A DNA stretch of 64,000 nucleotides from Diaporthe sp. PMI_573. Lineage: Eukaryota; Ascomycota; Sordariomycetes; Diaporthales; Diaporthaceae. Every line of letters starts with the position of its first letter. Within the stretch, counting starts at the first letter, position 1. Positions 45,378-55,699 of the stretch are shown here, piece by piece. The DNA lies in contig JAJTUP010000009.1 of NCBI GenBank assembly GCA_021399435.1, positions 682,001 to 746,000 of the forward strand. The letters run 5' to 3'. The notes under the pieces are model-generated. The model ran no database searches. It was not told the DNA's origin and saw nothing but the letters and a program-made list of their open reading frames with translations. The translations under genes and the position numbers were made by a program.

Positions 45378-47245
45378 TTAATCATGTGCTTCCACCATTT
45401 CGATGGCTTTGCTGTTCAAGCCAGGCCAGTTTGACTTGCCCCAGAGGATCCAATACGTCGCGGACCCCAGAATTACTGCAAGATAAATCGGTCCAGAATA
45501 ATTCATGTTGGCTCCGGTCTGATACGTGTTAGTCACCTGGTGCGGGTCCTCAAGTGATACCTAAATGTGTTCCTCGAACATTCTAGAGCATGACGAATGG
45601 GAACCCGTGAACGGGGAAGAACAGTGCTTACCACAGGTATGGTAGTTGGGAACGGCAGCCAGATTGTAATATACATGGACCATGCCAGAGCATATATGTT
45701 GAGAGGCAAACCAACTCCTGTAGGCAAAGTCCAGTTGCCGAATTGTACCGGGTACTCTGGTCCGATTCCAATCCGTCCCGATAGCCGTGCGTGGGTCATA
45801 CAGCCGATTGCGATGATATACGAGCTGTACAGGCCAAGCATACTCAAGGATGTGAATGCTGAAAAGATGGTCGATGTCGCTGTGTTGCCCACCGTGAAGA
45901 GCGCGAGGAAGGTGACGATGACTATCGGTAACAAAGTTGAGCGGACGGGAACTCGGTGGACTGGATGAATCTTTGCGAACCATGCCGGCAGACCACGATC
46001 CCTAGCCCAGGCCCAGGTAATCCGCGACACAGAGGCCAAAGAGCCTGTCACCACGCAGAAAGTAATGATGAGGAGACTGATAACCATTGCTGTGCCGGCT
46101 CGTTGCCCCACCGCGTTAAAACATAACGGTATTATCGGGTATGGGGAGTTGAGGATTTCTGTGGCGTCGTCTCCCATCGCAAAGAGGAGTGCCAGCATGA
46201 TGCCGTAAGCCTGTATGCCGTTCAAGATGATGGTCCATATCATTGCCCTCGGCACTGCATGTTTTGCCCGGCGCACTTCCTCACTCATGTGAACCACACC
46301 ATCAAAACCAACAAAGCCCCAGGATGTGACCAGAAGGCCTAAGTTCCAGGAGACAACTCCGTTCGTCCAGCCAGATGTAGCGCTTCTCTCGAAAAAGACG
46401 AAGCTGGCATCACTCTTGCCTCCACGCACGGCAAAGATGACAATAAAAATAAGCCAGATGATAACGTGAAGAGCACCGCCGATGGTCTCCAGCCATGGGA
46501 CCGAGCGAAAAGCAAAGATGTTTATGATGCCAACTACACACAGCTGGGCAATGATAAGCAACGTCAAGTGCCACGGCTTATAGACATAATCCGGATGGTT
46601 GACAGTGACAAGCCCAAGGAGGATATTCGCCATGGATGAGGTTGAGCCAGCCAGGGAAGATACCCAGGCGAACCATGTCACCCATCCCTGCATCCAGGTA
46701 AGCAACCTTGCGCGCTGCTGATCCTTCTCCGTTGACGAAGGCGATGCCACAAGCAACTTGGTCCAGTGATACTGAGCCCCGGCAATGGGCTGAATGGAGG
46801 CAAGCTCGGCCATCGACCCGGCAAGGGCGAGGGCGCCAGCGACAACGAGCAGCATACCCCAGGCGAGGGCTTGCGGTCCTCCATTGTAGAAACTTGCGCC
46901 TAGGTTCATTGCCACGACTTCCCAGCTTGACATAAAACACAGGGCAAAGGTGAGGAGTTGCGTTGATGAAAACAGACGCTTGGCACGTGCGGTCAGCTCA
47001 GGTTCTCAACGTTGTCCCTGGCCGAACCATCGGATACTTGGACACCCGTGACGTACCCTTAGAGTTGACATGCCATCTTGGGACCTCCTCGAGCTGCTTT
47101 CCACGTTCGAGACCTCCGTCATCGACTTCCGAGTGTCAGTGATGACCGTTGGCGGAGCCCGGACCTTCAGCGGCTGTATCTCCATAGCTTTGAACCTGAT
47201 GGTGATGAGGTCTTTAGAGCAGTCCGATGGGTGAATTGCGCTCAT
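45378..47245 (-). CDS. Amino-acid/GABA/choline-type permease (APC superfamily)
   Basis: Three exons (47245-47057, 46996-45632, 45518-45378) encode 564 residues; a start at 47185 would give 544. All junctions are phase 0. About twelve membrane segments follow a cytoplasmic N-terminus. The first helix region (SSWEVVAMNLGASFYNGGPQ) and the loop SWGFVGFDGVVHMSEEVRRA are typical of fungal permeases for GABA, choline and amino acids (Uga4/Hnm1 type). The last exon supplies the final membrane segment (PIYLAVILGSATYWILWG) and a short tail. It would import a small nitrogen compound across the plasma membrane by proton coupling; the exact substrate cannot be told. The first intron acceptor (CTGAG) is not a preferred one, so the N-terminal junction is the least certain part. 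Confidence 0.87.
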
Positions 47246-47838
47246 TCGCAACACTCAACATGAACAGGAAGAGACACGTAGAATGGAGCTGTGCCGCCGA
47301 AGGAAGAGAGGTTCATTCACGCTTGTCTTGAATTGATTGATACGCGCTCGGCGCCAATAGTGCGATAGCACAGAGAACGCGATGCAACGTCGTTCTACAT
47401 TAGTGGCAAACAGGACTGCAGATCGGAGGAATGCGGACGGTGCGAGACAATTGGTCATGGGGAAAAGCAAAGAAGACCGAGCTGGGCCAAACACCCATTG
47501 TCTTGCCCGTAGTGGGTTTAATTGTCTCAAAAACCTGGGTGAGCCGACGCTGACTGATATAAGCCATAGTCTCCACGCAGAGCTACACGAAGAGACGGAA
47601 CTTCGAAATGCAATCAAAAGGGTCAATCGGGGTACTCTCTATTGGAAATTTGATAGCTTTCAGATTATTTGGCGGAGACACAAAATTGGCTTGAACTGTG
47701 TGCCGAAGTCGATTATTTAGAGACCATGCATTTGTACCAAGTCGTTGAGGAGTCCATCCGGGTCACAGTGCGACCGGCCAATGATGACAAGCGAACCGAA
47801 CATTCGTGTTTTTGACGGAGTCGACTTTACGATGCCCA
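47246..47838. other. Promoter region of the permease and 3' flank of the DUF3433 gene
   Basis: 593 bp. Short frames on both strands have no coding character. Nothing else is recognised. Confidence 0.45.
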
Positions 47839-50800
47839 TTAGCCATAACATGCCATTCTGTGTTGTATCATCACAGCTGCCTCCCCTGTCTCTCCGCAAA
47901 AGTCCACGTTCATCCTCTCTTTGCCACTGACTCCTTCAGAGTTGGCGTACTTGTACTTCAGTCTCTGGGAATGCATGGTTGAGTCCCGATCGTCCTTTCC
48001 AAGTGTCGCCATGCCCTCCATTGCGCCCAACATCCATGAATCACACATGTAGAACATGGCCCCTGCGATTGTCCTCGGATCCACAGGCATATGCGGCCAC
48101 CGTATGAGAAAGGAATAGAGTATTGTAAGTATCATAAATGCAAGAATGCTGATGCTGAGCCACGCGCACACAAGCTGTGTTTCATAAGTATCGAGGTGAC
48201 TGAAGGGGACGTGTGATAAGGTGACGGGAAGAAATAATTCCGCAAGTATGGTGGCGAATGACACAATTCCGAGAAATATCGATCGTTGTCTGAAGGCAGA
48301 GTACACCCCGGAAAAGGCATTTGTTGGAGGCGAGAGCAAGATGGATCGTCCAGCCGGGAGTGCGTGCTTGGATAGCAGCTGGTAAGGCAAGATGATTGCA
48401 ACGCTTCGAAAGAACGTCTCCATGCAACCACCAATAACGACCCCTAGCGCCGTGAAGAAGAAGCGAATGCCGAACCCACGGCTGTCCATAAACCGCTCAA
48501 AACCGCTGTCAAGGGACGTGGTCTCGTAGTACGTCGCAATGATCATGACGCATGAAAAGATGAAGAGGAGGGTGCAGCGTCCCCACCACGTCAGCAACGC
48601 GAATGGCTGAGTTACTGCCTTCTTTTCACCTTTTTGACCGCGTGCTTCTCTATGCCCACGTCTGTTGGTCTTCACCAGCTTGTTCGCATCGTCATTTCCC
48701 GTCTTAACAACTATTCCATATCCTCGAACGCCGACAGACCCAGGACGGGAGGATATCCAGTATTCTTCCAGGGCATACTTTCTTTCTGTGAGGGCCTCAA
48801 GCATCATGTTCTCTTTAATATCGCCCCTCGAATTGCAAGGAATCTTCCGAATCCTATCCCTGATTCCAGGACTCAGGCCCAGACTCGCCATGCCCGCGAT
48901 CCCCCACGGATTATGGCTCACTCCTGTTTCCCACCGAAAGAGGTTGAGTAAGACGATCAGGGAGATCAAAAGTGACATCATAGTAGCCATCAAAGCCTCC
49001 AACACCCGGCCAGGAATCGTCGTGACGCGAAGGCTGCCAAAGCAACCTGAATCACAGCCGTCTGGAACATGTACAGACACCGTTTCGGCTGCGATGGGTG
49101 CGAGTAGTGCCGCACCGAGCACTAGTAAATCCGATATCACGATGACTGGTTGCCTTAATCTGACCGATCGAGGCAAGGATAGCGCCCCTGTCCAGTCGTA
49201 GAAACGCAGGAAGATAGACGCTTCCGCAGATACACCGTCGGCTTCACGAGCCGTTGCCAACTCGTGAAATGGCTGCATCAATCTTGCATTGATGTTGATA
49301 AGTTTGAATGGGTATGCAATTATCGCTGCGAGAATCGTTGGAAGGAATGCGCCCATCATGTAGTCTTTGAGTCCAAGTCCGTAAACGACAACCGCGACAC
49401 TCTCTGTGTCCTGTGTCCCGTTCGAGCTGGGAGAGCTAGAGGAAGTTGACGTGGGGACTATAGTCCAGACAGTTGTGGACGTTGGTGTACCATCCTCGAC
49501 AGTGGTATATTCAAATGCCGTGGGTTGACCGCGACCATCTGTTGATGTTGTCCTGATGACCTTGGTCCTCCCGCCTATCGTCGTTGGAATTACCGTAGAG
49601 AGAGTCATGAACTTGCCCCCGGGGATGACCGGTGTTGCTATCACAAGGGGTATAGTTCTAGTTGTCAGTCCATTCAATGTTGTTGTATATGTAGACGTGG
49701 TCACATGCCCCTCAGCGTCGGTGTACACTGTCTGTACAATCTCGACCATCCCTCGTTCAGTCGTAGGGACAGCGGTTGGGAGTGTGAGCACTGTGTAACC
49801 TGGGGGCAGCGAAGTGGCGAGCAAATAAGTGTGCGTAGCAAGCACACTTTCAACACCAATCACCGTCGTGTACAAGGACGTAGTCGTACGGCCCTCAGAA
49901 TCGACAAGCGTTGTTTGCATAACTTGTGTTAGGCCTCCGCGAGTGGTTGTGATTATCTTTGGAACGGCCACCAAGGTCTCTCCTGCACGCATTGTCACTT
50001 TTGTTTCCAGTATGTCCGTCTTGGCCGGAGCATCTGTAGTGATTGTCTGAACGACGGTAGGAATTGGTTCTCGATCGGGGCCGAAGGCGCTCTCTGAGAT
50101 GATGTCCACTGCCGTAGGAATGGCCGCTTCCGGAGACGGGGGATCTTTGTCATGCCCCATGCTAGCTGTTGTCACACCAAGAGAGAGATAACCACCATGC
50201 GCAGCAGATGCCGTTATTGTAGCATCTATGGTTGTTGTAGACGAAGTTTGTCCAATATGGAGATACGCACTAGTAAAAGGCGTCGTTGGAAGGGCACTCG
50301 TTATCTTGTCTCCGCCTACAATGCTCCCGCTAATTAACGTTAACCTCAGGATGCCGCTGGTCGATGGGTCACCAGCGTCAGGGCTAGGTGTTGGCGAAAA
50401 AGGTACCGTGATTTGATAGCCCCCGCCGAGATCGCCATTTTCGACGTCGGGTGTCGGATTACGCATGGTGGATGTTGTCGTCCCCAGGTTAAGATACCCA
50501 TCCGGACTGTACACTGTACTAATAGAGGTGGTACTGCCCGTCGATTCAGTGAGATTAAGTATGGTAATGGATGGTCCTGACGACACACTTGTCTGCAATG
50601 CGGTGTCAAGGGCATCTGTCGTCGACGGATAAGGGTCAGAAGTGGCTGAAGATTTACTCGCAAGTACAAAAGAGCTTTTGTCATTTAGCTCTCCATATGA
50701 AAGAGGCAGCTCTGTTGAAGGTAGAGTATGCGAGCTTGTGGGGCCTGAAGATACCAAGTCCGTGTGTGCTGCCAACGTCGAAGATGAATAACCGAGGGCG

Positions 50801-51372
50801 AGAACGTCTCCGGTATTTACTGAGTACACTCCGGGTTGGGTGGATGTCGCATTGCTCGGTAACCTAGCCAGGCGCTGGTATGACGGCTCTTTGTCCTCTG
50901 ACACGGATTGCTGGTCTCCGTGGTGGTCCTCAATACTCCTGGACCAGAGCCGAGATACTAGGTCCTGATGGTTGGCCAACAGTGTTTGCATGGCGTACTC
51001 GGTCAGTCCTATGAACGTGGCAAGACAGATTATGAGAAACCCGTGATACCACCATCTCAGCGCCGTGGGCTTGTAATCTTGACATTTTGGCAATTTAGAT
51101 GTCAGCTTCGACGGTGCTGTGGAGACATTATCTGATATCTCGGCTTGGGAACCTGGATGGCCTGGGCTGTAGTGTGTCTCAACGGATTCGTGAGATATGA
51201 AAGTTGGGTTTCCCACATCACGGAGTAGGTGCGTGTCTGAAGGCATTGGTGCCATTGTGTACCAAAACCATATCATGCACACAATATTCGAGGAATGAAG
51301 AGTGAGCAATGGGCATTCCGGCAGGTATTGGCAGGCGCCTGGACGATCTTCCTCATGAACCGACTGCGCCAA
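47839..51372 (-). CDS. Large membrane protein with DUF3433 domains and repeated Thr-rich extracellular region
   Basis: A single exon of up to 1177 residues. The start is uncertain: a Met at residue 40 (51255), opening MAPMPSDTHLL, looks better than the first ATG. The first DUF3433-type unit has a membrane helix (about 107-130, HGFLIICLATFIGLTEYAM). A long Ser/Thr-rich segment (about 150-700) follows, with two repeat types: four short motifs like YLNLGTTTST, and about three 60-residue units around TDAEGHVTTSTYTT. The C-terminal 450 residues hold several membrane helices in a second DUF3433 unit, with a basic loop (KKAVTQ region). These proteins are found in filamentous fungi and are of unknown function; a wall or surface-facing sensor-like topology is an inference. 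It lies upstream of the permease in the same orientation. Confidence 0.85.
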   Translation of the reverse strand: MAQSVHEEDRPGACQYLPECPLLTLHSSNIVCMIWFWYTMAPMPSDTHLLRDVGNPTFISHESVETHYSPGHPGSQAEISDNVSTAPSKLTSKLPKCQDYKPTALRWWYHGFLIICLATFIGLTEYAMQTLLANHQDLVSRLWSRSIEDHHGDQQSVSEDKEPSYQRLARLPSNATSTQPGVYSVNTGDVLALGYSSSTLAAHTDLVSSGPTSSHTLPSTELPLSYGELNDKSSFVLASKSSATSDPYPSTTDALDTALQTSVSSGPSITILNLTESTGSTTSISTVYSPDGYLNLGTTTSTMRNPTPDVENGDLGGGYQITVPFSPTPSPDAGDPSTSGILRLTLISGSIVGGDKITSALPTTPFTSAYLHIGQTSSTTTIDATITASAAHGGYLSLGVTTASMGHDKDPPSPEAAIPTAVDIISESAFGPDREPIPTVVQTITTDAPAKTDILETKVTMRAGETLVAVPKIITTTRGGLTQVMQTTLVDSEGRTTTSLYTTVIGVESVLATHTYLLATSLPPGYTVLTLPTAVPTTERGMVEIVQTVYTDAEGHVTTSTYTTTLNGLTTRTIPLVIATPVIPGGKFMTLSTVIPTTIGGRTKVIRTTSTDGRGQPTAFEYTTVEDGTPTSTTVWTIVPTSTSSSSPSSNGTQDTESVAVVVYGLGLKDYMMGAFLPTILAAIIAYPFKLININARLMQPFHELATAREADGVSAEASIFLRFYDWTGALSLPRSVRLRQPVIVISDLLVLGAALLAPIAAETVSVHVPDGCDSGCFGSLRVTTIPGRVLEALMATMMSLLISLIVLLNLFRWETGVSHNPWGIAGMASLGLSPGIRDRIRKIPCNSRGDIKENMMLEALTERKYALEEYWISSRPGSVGVRGYGIVVKTGNDDANKLVKTNRRGHREARGQKGEKKAVTQPFALLTWWGRCTLLFIFSCVMIIATYYETTSLDSGFERFMDSRGFGIRFFFTALGVVIGGCMETFFRSVAIILPYQLLSKHALPAGRSILLSPPTNAFSGVYSAFRQRSIFLGIVSFATILAELFLPVTLSHVPFSHLDTYETQLVCAWLSISILAFMILTILYSFLIRWPHMPVDPRTIAGAMFYMCDSWMLGAMEGMATLGKDDRDSTMHSQRLKYKYANSEGVSGKERMNVDFCGETGEAAVMIQHRMACYG

Positions 51373-52418
51373 TCGATCAGATATAGAGAATATTAAATGC
51401 GTTCCCGTCGTACAAAGATGTGTGCTTGGGGGCGGCTTCCTCAGCTACATGCCCAGGACCAATGGTGGTTGAGCTGGCTGCTGACTGCATATCGCAACCC
51501 TGCTCAAGTAGTGGCCAATGTAGTAGACAATTATTCACACCTGCAAGGTTCAAGACCACTCAGCCCCCCTCATCCGAGCGCCCACCTCTCAAATGCCTTA
51601 GCGACATGTATTGCAGCAGAAGGCATCAAAAATAGGGCATGTTCATGCATGATCCGTACGCAGACCGGGAGTACGAGTTCCCACAACCTAGTGTTGATGT
51701 GTGGAGGTCGCTCGCGTCACTTATCGCTACTGGTGGTGTCATTCTATGAAGGATTTTAGGTAGGATTATGAAGCCTGTCCGATAAGTCATTAGATTGGCA
51801 GAAACATATTTGTATCGTGAAAACTGTTGCATGCTCCGGGAAAATGTGATAGGTGAGGAAGAGAGGCCAAACTTTCTATGTGCTGGAACAAATCACACCC
51901 TGCCTGGGCTTGTCCTTGAAAGGGTGGTGCGGTATTGTGTACTGGACCTCTTCTGCCGGTTTGAAAAGTCACTTGACGAAATTCGAAAGTCTTCCGAGAC
52001 TCTCACATGCTATGTTGGGAAGATAACTCGAATGCATTCTCACAATAGGCCTTCAATGGCTCTTACCGAATCGCATATTCCTTACTGCAACACGTCAATG
52101 GTAGCTATCACTGTTGCTAATTTATTGCACTGAACACCTGCATCATCGCTCAAGGACATCAAAGGCTCCAACGGTTATTAGCATGCTGGACAATTTACCT
52201 ACTATGTTGTTTGATATCGTCTCCGGCTGTATCTGGTTGGTCACGAGCAAGTAGATGGAAATCTTTCAACGTACTTTTTAGTATGCAATTTTTCTTGTCT
52301 AGAACGAGATTACTCCAGGAACGAGAGCCCTGCTTGACATGCAGACAGACAACCAGGGGGAATACGGCAGCCTCTTCACCCGAAACCATCTCCACCACTG
52401 CTAATGCCATCAACCAAT
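51373..52418. other. Intergenic region, no gene seen
   Basis: About 1.05 kb holding the promoter of the DUF3433 gene and the 3' flank of REI1. Only short overlapping frames. Confidence 0.45.
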
Positions 52419-54211
52419 TTACAAGATACTGTAATGGTAGTGTTTCTGGTTGTTCGCCTGCTTGTTGACCGACCACTCAATCCTCTTCTGGTGGGCATGT
52501 TCCACCTTACGGCTTCGCTGCGCCACCCTGCCCACCTCCTTCTTCTTATTGTTTGAGACACCCAGCATGCCGCCACCACCTTCGGCGCCGCGGCCCATAA
52601 GCTGTCTTCTATGGTCACGAACACGCCCGCTGAGGACAACCTGCTGGCCGTCATTGCCCTCCTCGCCGTCGACATCCATGGCGTCTGGGTCGCTGTTCTC
52701 GAGGGCCAACTGGTGCTGCTGATGTCCCTCGAGGAACGGTCGCTCTCGCAGGTTCTGGCGATAATACTTATTCAGAGACCTGTGGCCAACTGACCTGCCA
52801 CTTGGGAGGTGAAGCTCATATTCGTCGTAGAAGACTGCGCGTGTGGGTTTGTGAGAGTGCGAATGCCAGCCGTCTCGCTGACGGTGAGGTCTCGAGTCGC
52901 TTCGAGAGTGGTGAGCATGCTTTCCCAGCCGCTCGTACTGGTGGTAGTGGTTTTCTGCAGGGACTGCAGTGAGATCGGCGGAGTCGAGGGATGAAGCTGA
53001 AGAATCTGTCTCCCAGCCTGCATCCTCGGCTTCTTGGATTTCCTCACCATCCTCGTTCGTTGTGACTGCCGCACGCCTGCTGCCAAGCTTCGCGCCACCA
53101 GCTTGGGGAGATCCCTCGTCGTCCGACTCGTCCTCGTCCATCTCGTCATCCGAGTACGTACTGCGGAAATCATAAAACTCTCCGATCTCGAGTTGTTCGT
53201 CCTCGGTAGTGTAAGGAATCTTGCAGTGGCCGGTATCACGCATGTGGGTCTGTGCAGCGTAGGCGTTTGCCTTGGCCTTGCCGCAAACCAGGCATTCATG
53301 GTATTCCTGTATGCGCTCTTGCAAGGACCGCAACAGGCCCTCGAGATCAACCAGGTATTGCCTCTCGGGGATGAACATGCCATGGGCCTTTTCCATGTGG
53401 TTGACATTTAAGGGAACGTCGGGAGACTCAAGGTTGCAAAACAGGCAGTGTTTGAGGGATAATGTGGCTTGCGCGTCATCAGCAGCCTTGGATGGGGTCG
53501 GAGTCGCGGACTGCTGCTCGCTGGATGACTCCGAAACCGAGGGTCCTCCCGGATGCTGGGCTCTTGCCGAGACCTGAGGGTTGGATGGTCGCTTGACGGG
53601 CGAGGGGCGTTTTTGCTCTGATAAGCCGGTCTTCTTCATGCCCTCGACAATGTGACTGAACTCCTCCTCGGCATCTGAGTCGACCTCCGAGGTGTTGGAG
53701 GCAACGGGGTCTCCCAAGGAGAAGGTGGAGCTGATCATGGAGCTGGCATCGTCGGCAGCGACGCCGGTGCGGCCCTTCCTCAGCTGAGCGGCGGCCTTTG
53801 CCTTGTGCTTCTGGCTTCCGATATGGTTCTGGTATGAGTTCTCACTGAAGTACGTCTTGTGGCAGAGGGTGCATTCTGTCTGGAAACCAGCACGTTCGGC
53901 CTCTGCGGTGGTGGATGCTCGGGCCTGGAGGACCTTTTCTGTAAAGACCTCGGAGGAGATGGGCGGAAGAGTCGCCACGCGGCGCTTGAGGTTGTAACGG
54001 CTGGAGACATGAACATGGTCAGACAGGCTTCACGACAAGTACTGGCACCGGCGCTGGTGGCTCTCAAGACTTACTGCCAGTCGTTCCTCATGTGGCCCTT
54101 CTGCAGGTCGCTGTTGCGAAAAGCTACCTGGCAGGTGTTGCAGGTGTACGGGTGGGACGCCGACATGTCCTGCGCCGGAGGAGCCGCACGGCTGCCGGTA
54201 ACGGTCGCCAT
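52419..54211 (-). CDS. REI1: Pre-60S ribosome maturation factor Rei1 (C2H2 zinc-finger protein, ZNF622 family)
   Basis: Two exons (54211-54075, 54000-52419) encode 572 residues. The 74-bp intron has a GTAAGT donor and CCAG acceptor, and the join gives NDWHRYNLKRR, a conserved motif. Four C2H2-type fingers are visible: CNTC near 24, CTLC near 80, CLFC near 225 and CLVC near 280, in the order known for Rei1/Reh1. The conserved motif EFYDFRSTY is followed by an acidic stretch, and SGRSVGHRSL and the tail QKHYHYSIL are typical. Rei1 acts in the cytoplasm to release Arx1/Alb1 from nascent 60S subunits and probes the peptide exit tunnel. It is divergent from the HECT ligase gene, about 1.5 kb away. 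Fungal genomes often also have Reh1; the one-gene assignment to Rei1 is not proven. Confidence 0.9.
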
Positions 54212-55699
54212 CTTGGATGGCAGAGGTCGTTGTATTTGAGTATGAAGGGCGTGTATGCACGAGTGCGTGTTTGATCGTGGATGGCGGGGTTCTCTGCGAC
54301 GACTGACGTCGACGAGTGTTTTGCGGGGCGTGCGGCGCACACAAAGAAGAAGCCGAGTGTCGAGAATTTGCAAGAGCTCTGCTCGTGTTGTCGCCTTGAT
54401 GTGAGCAAACACAGAGAGGCAGGAGAGACTTGTTTTGCTCGGCACTGAGGGGGTCAGAAGACAATTTCGGATTACTAAAAGAGAGGCGTTGATGCCCGCC
54501 AATTCTAGTGGCGATGATTTCTCAGTTGACTCGACTGGGCCTGTTTCCAGAATAGTACGGCCGGCGCTCCAGGGCTCAATTTTCGGTGGGGCACTTCCCT
54601 GGGCGTCGATAAGCGATCGATAAGGGGAGAGGACCAACCCCTCAGGGGGCATTGGCCACCTACCTACCTGGTAACCTAAGTACCTAGGCCGCTAGGCTGG
54701 CAGCTGGGTGTGTGAGAAGGGACTGGACGGGACGCACGCACTGCACGGCCGTTATGGCCCTCCATCGGCATCATTGCTCATTGCCCGTTGCCCATTGCTC
54801 ATCAGGTAGAGTTCGACTTGCCGTCTCTTGGCAACAGCAGTCGCCCCAAGATCGAGAGCCTATCGAGCAGAAGACGTCAAGAGTTGGCAGGAGATAAGAT
54901 TTGGGCCACGAGATGGTGAGGCTACTGCTCCTGAGTAAAGGATGTAAAGGATGGTCACACAGTGTCGACCGTCCAACGTTTCACGATTGGCCGCCTCTTC
55001 CAACCAAGCACGTTGGCCTTGCCGCCCCAGTCATGGCTGGGCTGGCAGGGTGGGTAACCGGGACGGCTGGACGGGAACTGGAATACGGACGGAGTAGGAC
55101 TGACGCCTGCAGATACGGCGCAGTAAGCAGCGAACAATCCGCGAGGGCCCCCTGGCTACCGCCAGCCCTGCCTCCTGTCTATTTGCAAGTGATGCCCTGC
55201 ACTTGGGTGCCCATTTCCCCAGGATCGGGAAAACGACAACTCTATCCTTGTTCATCCTGCCTGCTGTGCCCTTGACTTGTTGATCTTCTCCAGCCTCGAC
55301 TCGGGCATCACGAGGAAAGCCTGCCTACACACAACTCTAATTCTGCTTCGTCTTGGTCTGTCCTTCGTCTTTGTTGGCAGCCCGACTGGCTTGACTGGTC
55401 TCTGGTCCACCGTCTAAGGTCCACCGTCCACCGTCCGTCCACCTTTGCGCCACTTTCGCATGTCTCCCCTTAGACCACTTGCCATTGCCGCCGCCTCGTA
55501 ACTCTCCGCAACGCTGCGTCTCTCAGCTCGCCATCCCTGCGTAATACCTCTCCGAACTTGTTCACCTGGATCCTTTTCCATAGACTCAACCATCCAGCAT
55601 TCGCTCGACTCCTTTCCGCCGCACGACCCATCCCAACCTGTCAGCCGTACCAAGGCACATCTCCCCGCCCTCGAGGCCCTGCCTGCCGTCCCTTATGTC
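54212..55699. promoter_or_regulatory. Divergent promoter between REI1 and the HECT ligase
   Basis: About 1.49 kb with no coding frame I trust. It contains an ACCTACCTACCTGGTAACC / AAGTACCTAGG cluster near 54658-54690. Pyrimidine-rich sequence (55260-55640) leads into the HECT gene and suggests a long 5' untranslated leader. The 54761-54802 stretch repeats a CATTGCTCATTGCCC-like unit. Confidence 0.4.

Noticed and set aside
381..47245. One large secondary-metabolite cluster joining the NRPS, oxidase, P450, Zn2Cys6 factor and permease
   Set aside because: A 10-kb gene-poor block and housekeeping KAP123 separate them, and the NRPS is a primary-type siderophore synthetase; co-regulation is not supported by sequence.
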